Below are positions 32,374 to 39,436 of a stretch of DNA of 64,000 bases, in pieces; the first letter of the stretch is position 1; the number at the start of each line of letters is the position of its first letter. Position numbers and translations under genes: made by a program. Origin of the DNA: Actinomadura macra NBRC 14102 (GTDB lineage: Bacteria; Actinomycetota; Actinomycetes; Streptosporangiales; Streptosporangiaceae); the NCBI RefSeq assembly GCF_001552215.1, contig NZ_BCQT01000025.1, positions 1-64,000 of the forward strand, in the 5' to 3' direction. The notes under the pieces were generated by a model. That model saw only the letters and a program-made list of their open reading frames with translations, searched no databases and was not told where the DNA came from.

Positions 32374-34020
32374 TCATGCTTGTTCCAGATACCGATGAAC
32401 AAGCGCGACGGCCATCGCGCCATCACCGACGGCGGAGGCCACGCGTTTCATCGACTCCGAGCGGACATCGCCGGCCGCGAACACGCCGGGGACGCTGGTC
32501 TCCAGGTGATAGGGCTGGCGGCCGAGCGACCAGCGGGCGGGCCGCCGTCCGCCCGCGACGAGGTCGGGGCCCGTCACCAGGTAGCCGCGCGCGTCCCGTT
32601 CGACGTAGCCCTCCAGCCAGTCCGTGCCGGGCTCGGCGCCGATGAACACGAACAGCCAGTGCGCGTCGATCGTCCGCAGCCCGCCCGGCCACTGGACGGT
32701 GAGCCGCTCCAGCCGGTCGCCGCCCTCCGCGCCACAGACGGTCTTGCCCGTGTGCACCTCGATGTTGGACGTCGCAGCGATCTCCTCGATCAGATAGTGC
32801 GACATCGATCTCTCCAGGCCGTCGGCCCGGACGATGATGTGAACCTTCTTGGCGTACTTGGCCAGGTGCACCGCCGCCTGCCCGGCGGAGTTGGCACCGC
32901 CGACGATGGCGACCTCCTCGTCCACACAGGACGGGGCCTCGGTGAGCGCGGCACCGTAGTAGACGCCTCGTCCGACGAAATCGTCGACGCCGGGCGCCGA
33001 CAGCCGCCGATACGACACGCCGGTCGCGAGGATGACGGCGTGCGCGGCGATCTCCGCGCCGTCCGAGAGGCGCGCGACCCGGGCGGTGCCGCGGGACTCC
33101 AGCGCGGTGACCTCGCCGGCCTGCAGGAGCTCGGCCCCGAACCGGTCGGCCTGGCGGCGGGCCCGGTCGGCGAGCTGGGCGCCGGACACGCCGTCGGGGA
33201 AACCGAGGTAGTTCTCGATGCGGGAGCTCTGCCCGGCCTGCCCGCCGAGCGCGCGGCGCTCGACGACGACCGTCTTCAGCCCCTCGGACGCGCCGTACAC
33301 CGCGGCGCCGAGACCGGACGGGCCGCCGCCGACCACGATCAGGTCGTAGAAGCCGGTGGACGGCGTGGTCGGCAGCCCGATCGCGGCGGCCAGCTCCGCA
33401 TCGGACGGGGCCGACAGCGCCGTGCCCTCGGCGGTGACCACGAGCGGCAGTTCCGGCGCGCCGGCCGCCGCGACCAGCTCCGCACCCTCGGGATCACCGT
33501 CCAGCAGCCACGTGTAGGGCACCTGGTGGCGGGCGAGGAAGTCGCGCACCTCATAGGAGCGGGCGGACCAGCGGTGCCCCACCACCCGCAGCTCACCGGG
33601 TCCCTGCCGGTCGGCGCGCTCCCAGGCGTCCAGCTGCGCGTCGATCACCGGATAGAACTTCTCCTCCGGCGGGTTCCAGGGCTTGAGCAGGTAGTGGTCG
33701 AGGTCCACCACGTTGATCGCGCGGATCGCGGCCTCGGTGTCGGCATAGGCGGTCAGCAGGACGCGGCGGGCGAAGGGGAACAGGTCCATGGCCCGTTCCA
33801 GGAACTCCACGCCGGTCATCTCCGGCATGCGGTGGTCGGCCAGAAGCATGGCGGTGTCGTCGCCGCGCAGCCGCAGCTCGCCCAGCGCGTCCAACGCCTG
33901 ACGGCCGGACTCCGCACGGACGATCCGGTACGACCCGGCGTACCTGCGGCGCAGGTCACGGGCCACGGCCCGGGACACGCCCGGGTCGTCGTCGACCGTC
34001 AGCAGGACTGGTTTGGACAC
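32374..34020 (-). CDS. Receiver domain fused to thioredoxin-reductase-like FAD oxidoreductase
   Basis: The 548-residue fusion has a receiver domain (1-120; DDD at 10-12, phosphoacceptor Asp62 in LLADHRMPE, Lys113) and a thioredoxin-like linker domain (about 140-215). A thioredoxin-reductase-type flavoprotein follows: FAD loop GGGPSG at 231-236, GGQAGQSSRIENYLGFP at 259-275, NAD loop VGGANSAG, and GVFAAGDVR. The redox-active CxxC found in true thioredoxin reductases is not visible, so electrons must leave another way. GTG at 34020 has GAGGAG six bases upstream. Phosphorylation by the adjacent kinase may control the reductase. Confidence 0.92.
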   Translation of the reverse strand: MSKPVLLTVDDDPGVSRAVARDLRRRYAGSYRIVRAESGRQALDALGELRLRGDDTAMLLADHRMPEMTGVEFLERAMDLFPFARRVLLTAYADTEAAIRAINVVDLDHYLLKPWNPPEEKFYPVIDAQLDAWERADRQGPGELRVVGHRWSARSYEVRDFLARHQVPYTWLLDGDPEGAELVAAAGAPELPLVVTAEGTALSAPSDAELAAAIGLPTTPSTGFYDLIVVGGGPSGLGAAVYGASEGLKTVVVERRALGGQAGQSSRIENYLGFPDGVSGAQLADRARRQADRFGAELLQAGEVTALESRGTARVARLSDGAEIAAHAVILATGVSYRRLSAPGVDDFVGRGVYYGAALTEAPSCVDEEVAIVGGANSAGQAAVHLAKYAKKVHIIVRADGLERSMSHYLIEEIAATSNIEVHTGKTVCGAEGGDRLERLTVQWPGGLRTIDAHWLFVFIGAEPGTDWLEGYVERDARGYLVTGPDLVAGGRRPARWSLGRQPYHLETSVPGVFAAGDVRSESMKRVASAVGDGAMAVALVHRYLEQA

Positions 34021-34125
34021 CGCGTCTCCTCGATCGGGTACTTCCCCGGGGCAAAAGCCTACGTGGAGCGCACCGTCCCGACCCCGGCGGCGTGGCGACC
34101 CGGCCGGATCGGTCATGATGCGGGC

Positions 34126-35172
34126 ATGGACCTGCGTGTTGCGCTGATCGGGTACGGCACCGGCGGCTCGGTGTTCCACGCCCCGCTGATCTCCTCGGTG
34201 CCCGGGATGCGGCTGGCCGCGGTCGTCACCGGGGACGTCGGGCGGCAGCGGGCCGTCCGGGAGCGGTACCCGGGCGCGCGGGTCCTCGCCACCGCCGACC
34301 GGCTCTGGGAGGTGTCGGACGCCTACGATCTGGTCGTGGTCGCCGCGCCGAACCGGCTGCACGTCCCGCTGGCCCGGACGGCTCTGACCTCCGGAGTCGC
34401 GGTCGTCGTGGACAAGCCGGTCGCGGCCACGGCGGCCGACGCCCGGTCGCTGGCCGCGCTCGGGGCCGTCCGGGGGCTGCCGGTCATCCCGTTCCACAAC
34501 CGGCGCTGGGACGGCGACTACCGCACCGCCTACCGGCTCGCCGCCTCGGGCGCGCTCGGCGACGTGCACCGGTTCGAGTCGCGGTTCGAGCGGTGGCGGC
34601 CCAAGGTCGGGACGGGCTGGAAGGAGAGCGGCGACCCCCGCGAGGGGGGCGGCATCCTGCACGACCTCGGCTCCCACCTGATCGACCAGGCGATCACGCT
34701 GTTCGGCCGTCCCGAACGGGTCTACGCCGAGGTCGACACCCGCCGCCGGGGCGCCGCGGCGCCCGACGACGCCTTCGTGGCCCTCACGCATCGCGGCGGG
34801 ATCCGCTCCCATCTGTGGATGAGCGCGGCCGCCGCGCAGCTCGGCCCACGGTTCCGGGTGCTGGGCAACCGCGGGTCGTACACGGTCTCCGGGATGGACG
34901 TGCAGGAGGAGGCCCTCCGCGCCGGGAGCACGCCGCGAGACCCCGGCTATGGCGCCGCCCCCGCGCCCTCGTACGGGTTGCTCGGCACGCCGGGGGAGGA
35001 ACGAGTCGAACCCACCGAACCAGGCGCATACCAGGACTTCTATGCCGCGGTGGCGCACACCCTGCGCACCGGGGCGACGCCGCCGGTCACGCTGGCGGAC
35101 GCGATCACCGGCCTGGAGGTCATCGAGGCGGCCCTCCGCTCCGCCCGCGACAGGACGGTCGTCGAGCTCTAG
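34126..35172 (+). CDS. Gfo/Idh/MocA-family NAD(P)-dependent oxidoreductase
   Basis: The 348-residue protein has an N-terminal Rossmann fold (VALIGYGTGGSVFHAP, near residue 5) and the family motif VDKPVAATAADA with the substrate-region lysine. The C-terminal dimerisation sheet has GGGILHDLGSHLIDQA, where the His is usually catalytic. It resembles the inositol/sugar dehydrogenase group (YdgJ/YvaA-like). A CATGAT hexamer six bases before the ATG suggests a leaderless transcript. No sugar operon surrounds it, so the substrate is open. The same frame is open far upstream but that part is opposite the reductase gene and is not coding. Confidence 0.92.
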   Translation: MDLRVALIGYGTGGSVFHAPLISSVPGMRLAAVVTGDVGRQRAVRERYPGARVLATADRLWEVSDAYDLVVVAAPNRLHVPLARTALTSGVAVVVDKPVAATAADARSLAALGAVRGLPVIPFHNRRWDGDYRTAYRLAASGALGDVHRFESRFERWRPKVGTGWKESGDPREGGGILHDLGSHLIDQAITLFGRPERVYAEVDTRRRGAAAPDDAFVALTHRGGIRSHLWMSAAAAQLGPRFRVLGNRGSYTVSGMDVQEEALRAGSTPRDPGYGAAPAPSYGLLGTPGEERVEPTEPGAYQDFYAAVAHTLRTGATPPVTLADAITGLEVIEAALRSARDRTVVEL

Positions 35173-35295
35173 CGCCGTCCCGTCCCAATCTCAGCCTCCA
35201 CGCGAGTGCGCTGCCTGACCTGGAGCGAAGCCGGAGGCGGGCATCCTTGGGCCGGATCGCAGTGAACACAGGCGGGATCGCAGAGACACGCCTGG

Positions 35296-36336
35296 TCAGA
35301 GCACGGATACGTGGACGTGGTCGTAGTGGTTGGCGGTGATGCTGCCGCGGTCCTCCATCTGGCGCCAGCCGCCGCTGCCGCGCATGTCGTAGATGCGCCG
35401 CCGCCAGATGACGTACTTGATGCCGAGCCGGGACGCGTTGCTGATCACGTACTGGGCGACCTGGTCGCCGTGAGCCCTGGCCGAGGCGCTCGGGGACTTG
35501 CCGCCGGTGCTCTCCATGAAGTCGCAGGCCCGGCCCGAGCCGTGGTCCTGCGGGTCGCCGGGGCGGGCGCAGCCGATGGTGGGGAACGGACCGAACCTTC
35601 CGTCGATTGCGAGGAGGGCGGTGCGCATCCGGGCGGTCATGGAGTTGCCGACGATCGGGGACTTGGTGCCGTTGACGCCGTCGGGGCGCCCGCCGCCGCT
35701 GGGGGCGCGGGTCTTGGTCTCCTCGGGCTTGTACTTGGCGAGCAGTTTGCGGACGCGCGCCCGCTGCCCCTCCAGGTCCTCGATCTCGCGGCGGACCTCC
35801 TCCAGTTTGGTCTCGGCCGTCCGCCGGGACTGTGTCGCCTGGTCGTTGAGGGTCCGCAGGCCCTGGACGCGACGGCCGCTGTTGCGGCTCAGGTGCTCGA
35901 TCATGGTGGCGTCCCGGATGGCGCCGCTCGGTTCGCCCTCGGTGACGATCGCGGTCATGTCGAGCCGCCCGGTCATGTACGTGGTGGAGGCGAGCCGGGC
36001 GATGTAGGCGCGGGCGTCGTCATATTCGCGGTTCGCCCGCTCGGCGTCCGCACCGGCGCGCTGGGCGGCCTTCTTCGCCTGTTCCAGGGAGATGAGCTCG
36101 CCCCGGTACTCCTTCGAGAGGGCTTCGGCGCGCTTCTGAAGCTTCGCGTATTCCTTCTTGAGGTCCTTCTTCGGCGCCTCCGGGGCGTGCGCGGCGCTCC
36201 CAGCCGCCGGCGGCAGCGCCGATGACACCCCGACCACGAGAACGAGTGCGGCGAGGCGGCGTGCCGCCGTACGCCGGCCGGACGCGCGCTCTGTCCTTCC
36301 GCGCCGGGTGCTGCCGGGGGGATCGAGGGCCGCCAC
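35296..36336 (-). CDS. Secreted coiled-coil protein with ARB_07466-like C-terminal domain
   Basis: The 346-residue protein starts with a signal-like segment (basic region, then AALVLVVGVSSALPPAAGSA). A long charged coiled coil follows (about 55-200; Lys, Glu, Arg and Ala repeats such as 'KKEYAKLQKRAEALSKEYRG'). The C-terminal globular domain of about 110 residues contains 'IGCARPGDPQDHGSGRACDF' and ends TANHYDHVHVSVL. This domain resembles the D,D-peptidase-like ARB_07466 family, whose HxH near the end and upstream His/Asp bind zinc. A cell-wall role, as for NlpC/P60 proteins with similar coiled coils, is likely. GTG at 36336 follows AGGAG. Confidence 0.85.
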   Translation of the reverse strand: MAALDPPGSTRRGRTERASGRRTAARRLAALVLVVGVSSALPPAAGSAAHAPEAPKKDLKKEYAKLQKRAEALSKEYRGELISLEQAKKAAQRAGADAERANREYDDARAYIARLASTTYMTGRLDMTAIVTEGEPSGAIRDATMIEHLSRNSGRRVQGLRTLNDQATQSRRTAETKLEEVRREIEDLEGQRARVRKLLAKYKPEETKTRAPSGGGRPDGVNGTKSPIVGNSMTARMRTALLAIDGRFGPFPTIGCARPGDPQDHGSGRACDFMESTGGKSPSASARAHGDQVAQYVISNASRLGIKYVIWRRRIYDMRGSGGWRQMEDRGSITANHYDHVHVSVL

Positions 36337-36453
36337 AGATCACTCCTAGATAACAAACCTCAAGATTTGCGGCACGCTACCACAATCACCCTTTTCACCT
36401 CAGACACTTCGACGAATACACAGAGTCACATGGAGGCTACGGCGAACGTTTCC

Positions 36454-36484
36454 GGGGCCGGACCGCCCGCGGCGGTCCGGCCCC
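36454..36484 (-). terminator. Strong stem-loop terminator after the HNH gene
   Basis: A perfect 14-bp stem (GGGGCCGGACCGCC and its complement) with a three-base loop sits about 75 bases downstream of the HNH gene on the minus strand. It insulates that gene from the secreted protein gene that starts at 36336. Confidence 0.85.
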
Positions 36485-36557
36485 TCCCCCGTCCCGCCCG
36501 GGCGGATCCCAGCCCTTCCCGGGTCACGGCCCTTCCCGTGGCACGGCGCTCTCCGGA

Positions 36558-36998
36558 TCACCGCCCGACGAGTTCCTCCCACCGCGGCACCCTCGGCTCC
36601 CACCGCAGCCGGAGACCCGCCTCGGCGAGCGTCCGGTCGCCCTTGCGGTTGTTGCATCGGCCGCAGGCGAGCACGGTGTTCTCCCAGGTGTCCCCACCAC
36701 CGCGCGACTGCGGGTGGACGTGGTCGATGGTGTTGCCGCGCTTTCCGCAGTAGCCGCAGCGCCCGAGGTCGCGCAGGTACACCCCGCGCTTGCTCCACGG
36801 CGGGCGCCTGCCGTGCCGCCAGCGCATGGCGACGTACCTGACCAGCCGGAGCACCCGCGGCACAGGGAAGCTGCCGATGGTCCGGCCTTCCTCGGCCTCC
36901 TCGACGACGGCTACCTCGCGCACCAGCATGCGGATGGCGTGCCGCAGGTCCACTTTCTGCAACGGCTCGTAGGACGCGTTCAACACGAGCACGTTCAC
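36558..36998 (-). CDS. HNH endonuclease family protein
   Basis: The 146-residue protein has a zinc-finger HNH core: Cys81 and Cys84 (CGYC), the ID-H-V-H segment with His93 and His95, Asn107, and Cys112/Cys115 (CGRC) before NNRKGD. The N-terminal MNVLVLNASYEPLQ is typical of a chromosomal HNH group conserved across actinobacteria. It is not an intron- or phage-borne nuclease, and its cellular role is not established. A GTG start is used. It lies directly upstream of a terminator and downstream of tRNA-Asn on the same strand. Confidence 0.92.
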   Translation of the reverse strand: MNVLVLNASYEPLQKVDLRHAIRMLVREVAVVEEAEEGRTIGSFPVPRVLRLVRYVAMRWRHGRRPPWSKRGVYLRDLGRCGYCGKRGNTIDHVHPQSRGGGDTWENTVLACGRCNNRKGDRTLAEAGLRLRWEPRVPRWEELVGR

Positions 36999-37025
36999 CG
37001 GGTCACCTCCCTAGCCCGCATGCCG

Positions 37026-37096
37026 CTCCCCCGCCAGGATTCGAACCTGGATATCCGCATTAACAGTGCGACGTTCTACCGTTGAACTACGAAGGA
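37026..37096 (-). tRNA. tRNA-Asn (anticodon GTT)
   Basis: The minus strand folds as a full cloverleaf. The acceptor TCCTTCG pairs with CGGGGGA with two G-U pairs. The D arm is GTTC-AACGGTA-GAAC, the anticodon arm TCGCA-CTGTTAA-TGCGG with anticodon GTT, the variable loop has four bases, and the T arm is CCAGG-TTCGAAT-CCTGG. Discriminator G follows. CCA is not encoded. Confidence 0.95.
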
Positions 37097-37116
37097 ATGG
37101 TCCGGCAATTCTCCGC

Positions 37117-37137
37117 CTTCCGGGCATTTCCCGGAAG
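37117..37137. repeat. Perfect inverted repeat just upstream of tRNA-Asn
   Basis: CTTCCGGG and CCCGGAAG form an 8-bp hairpin with loop CATTT, 21 bases upstream of the mature 5' end of tRNA-Asn in its direction of transcription. It could be a leader hairpin in the precursor or an end structure for a transcript from the other side. There is no T-run on either side. Confidence 0.5.
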
Positions 37138-37396
37138 CCTCCATCAGAGTGCCGATACAAGGGCCGAAGCGGCAACGTATTTTCCGATCATCCACCCGGG
37201 TCGGGATCGGCGCGGACCATCGCCGGCATCAACTCCCCAGCGCGACCGCCCCACCAGCCCGGCCCGTCGCCGGGTGACAGGACCTCGCCCCGTCCTTGCC
37301 GCCCCGGCGCCGCCCGCGCTTCGGAGCACGAACCTGTGGGTCACCGCTCCGGGGCGTCCTGGAGAGCCCGGGGTCGGGAGGCCTGCCGGCGGCAGG

Positions 37397-38374
37397 TCAG
37401 CCGGGTGCGGGGAGGGCGCTCACGGCGGCCTGGTACTCCAGGGATTCGCGTTCGACGCGGAAGCCGAGTTCCTCGTTGACGGCGAGCATGTGGGTGTTGT
37501 CGCCGACGTTGTCGGTCTCGATCTCGCGGACCTCGGGGCGTTCGCCGGCGAGCCACTGGAGCATCGCGGCCTTGACCCAGATACCGAGGCGCCGGCCCCG
37601 ATGCTCGGGGGCGACGGCGGTGTCGTACTGCGCGGCGCGTCCGACGCAGCCGAGGGGGACGACGACCTCGGTGAATCCGGCGATGGCGGTGCCGTCGAAG
37701 GCCGCCACGGTGTAGAGGTCGTCTCCGCGTTTGGCGACGACCTCGGCCATCTCGCGGACGCGGTGGGCGTCCCACGGGGTCCCCTCGTACTCGGCGAGGT
37801 CGGCCATGGCGGTCTTGACCTGGGCCAGGGCGGAGGCGTGCTCGTCGGGGACGACGCCCTGCCAGCGGATCAGGCGGTACCCGGGGGGCGCCTCGGCGAG
37901 GAGGCGAGCGACGCGGCCGGGGGGCATCTCCTCAAGACGCAGCACCATGCCCCGCAGAGTCAGGACACAGTCGAAGCCGTGCGACTCCAAGAACGGGACG
38001 GCCGGGGTACCGGCGAGCACCTGCGCGATCACGCTGGAGCGGCCGTCGGCCCGCAACCCCTCGGCGGCCTCGGTCAGCAGACGCCGGCCGAGCCCGCACC
38101 GCCGGTGCTCCGGGCGCACCCGGATGTCGATCTCGGCGGGACGGGCCGCGCCGGGCTCGCCCGGCAGCCGCAGCGCGGCCACCGCGGCCAGCCCGTCGGC
38201 GCCGGCGACGGCCCACAACCGCAGCCGGGACCCGCCGCCGAGCAGGCGCTCCGCCGTCTGCTCCGGCTCGGGTGCCGGCTCTCCCGCCGGGTCCGCCGCG
38301 TGGACGGCGGCGACCACGTCGTGCCACTGCCGGACCTGCCCGGCGGTCGGATCATCGAGCGCGATGACGTCCAT
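37397..38374 (-). CDS. Tandem GNAT-domain acetyltransferase
   Basis: The 325-residue protein contains two GNAT folds. The first has its acetyl-CoA loop at VRPEHRRCGLGRRLLTEA (about 87-104), the second at VAPEHRGRRLGIWVKAAML (about 255-273), followed by 'NTHMLAVNEELGFR'. Both loops keep the R/Q-x-x-G-x-G/A pattern only loosely. Tandem GNAT proteins include mycothiol synthase, but this one lacks the clear features I would need to call it that. The substrate is unknown. It is separate from the mutase operon and on the same strand. Confidence 0.88.
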   Translation of the reverse strand: MDVIALDDPTAGQVRQWHDVVAAVHAADPAGEPAPEPEQTAERLLGGGSRLRLWAVAGADGLAAVAALRLPGEPGAARPAEIDIRVRPEHRRCGLGRRLLTEAAEGLRADGRSSVIAQVLAGTPAVPFLESHGFDCVLTLRGMVLRLEEMPPGRVARLLAEAPPGYRLIRWQGVVPDEHASALAQVKTAMADLAEYEGTPWDAHRVREMAEVVAKRGDDLYTVAAFDGTAIAGFTEVVVPLGCVGRAAQYDTAVAPEHRGRRLGIWVKAAMLQWLAGERPEVREIETDNVGDNTHMLAVNEELGFRVERESLEYQAAVSALPAPG

Positions 38375-38452
38375 CCGACTTTTGTACCGGATACCGGCCC
38401 GTCGCGACCGGGACCCCGCACAACCGGGCCCCCGCTTGCGCGGAACGCGGGC

Positions 38453-39436
38453 TCAGCGATCCCGCGAGAACGCCTCCAGGATGCGTTCGGCGGCCAGCGC
38501 CGGCGGCAGGTCGCCGTCCGCCACACGCCGTTCCAGTTCAGGCGCCAGCTCCCGGACCGACGGGTGGGAGCGCAGCTCGCCGAGGAGCCGCTCGCGGACC
38601 ATCGCCCACGTCCAGCCGACCTGCTGGCGGCGGCGCCGCTCTTCCAGCTCGCCCGAGGCGCGCAGCCGCTCCTGATGCTCGACGATCCGCGCCCACACCT
38701 CGTCCAGGCCCCGGTTCTCCCTGGCGCTGCACGTCAGGACGGGGGTGGCACGGGAGCGCCCGTCGTCGCGCAGCAGCCGCAGCGCGCCCGCCAGCTCGCG
38801 GGCGGCGCGCTCGGCCTCCTTCGCGTGCTCGCCGTCGGCCTTGTTCACCGCGATGACGTCCGCGAGCTCCAGCACACCCTTCTTGATGCCCTGGAGCTGG
38901 TCACCGGTGCGGGCGAGGGTGAGGAACAGGAAGGAGTCGACCATCTCCGAGACGGTGGTCTCCGACTGGCCGACGCCGACCGTCTCGACGAGGACGATGT
39001 CGTATCCGGCGGCCTCCATGACGACCATGGCCTCACGGGTGGCCTTGGCGACGCCGCCGAGCGTCCCGGCCGTGGGCGAGGGCCGGATGAACGCGTTGGG
39101 GTCGGCGGCGAGGCGCTGCATGCGGGTCTTGTCGCCGAGGATGCTCCCGCCGGTGCGGGTCGAGGACGGGTCGACGGCCAGCACCGCGACGCGGTGGCCC
39201 TGGCCGGTGAGGTCGGTGCCGAGCGCGTCGATGAACGTGGACTTGCCGACGCCGGGCACGCCGGTGATGCCGACGCGGCGGGCCCCACCGGCGTGCGGAG
39301 TCAGCGCGGTCAGCAGTTCCTGTGCCAGGTTCCGGTGGTCGGTACGGGTGGACTCCACGAGCGTGATCGCCCGCGCGATCCACGCCCGCGACCCGTCCCG
39401 CACACCCGCGATGTAGTCGTCGAGCCCGTGCCTCAC
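38453..39436 (-). CDS. meaB: Methylmalonyl-CoA mutase-associated G-protein chaperone
   Basis: MeaB hydrolyses GTP to protect the mutase and to control loading of its adenosylcobalamin cofactor. The 327-residue protein has the G3E-family P-loop GVPGVGKST at 59-67, 'VDPSSTRTGGSILGDKTRM', the switch region VLVETVGVGQSE and the NKAD guanine-specificity motif. The C-terminal helical extension is present. Its GTG overlaps the mutB stop codon (GTGA), so translation is coupled to the mutase. Confidence 0.97.
   Translation of the reverse strand: MRHGLDDYIAGVRDGSRAWIARAITLVESTRTDHRNLAQELLTALTPHAGGARRVGITGVPGVGKSTFIDALGTDLTGQGHRVAVLAVDPSSTRTGGSILGDKTRMQRLAADPNAFIRPSPTAGTLGGVAKATREAMVVMEAAGYDIVLVETVGVGQSETTVSEMVDSFLFLTLARTGDQLQGIKKGVLELADVIAVNKADGEHAKEAERAARELAGALRLLRDDGRSRATPVLTCSARENRGLDEVWARIVEHQERLRASGELEERRRRQQVGWTWAMVRERLLGELRSHPSVRELAPELERRVADGDLPPALAAERILEAFSRDR

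Noticed and set aside
30973..34125. Plus-strand frame open for about 1000 codons upstream of the Gfo/Idh/MocA gene
   Set aside because: It lies opposite the histidine kinase and flavoprotein genes. The composition is the Arg/Gly/His/Asp-rich pattern of antisense frames in high-GC DNA, with no domain. Only the part from 34126 is coding.
32374..35058. 894-residue version of the flavoprotein (start at 35058)
   Set aside because: The GTG at 34020 with GAGGAG upstream begins exactly at the receiver domain. The extra N-terminal part is antisense to the Gfo/Idh/MocA gene and lacks domain similarity.
37397..38374. Tandem GNAT as mycothiol synthase (MshD)
   Set aside because: Two GNAT folds and size fit, but the sequence lacks the clear hallmarks I would need, and no mycothiol genes are adjacent.
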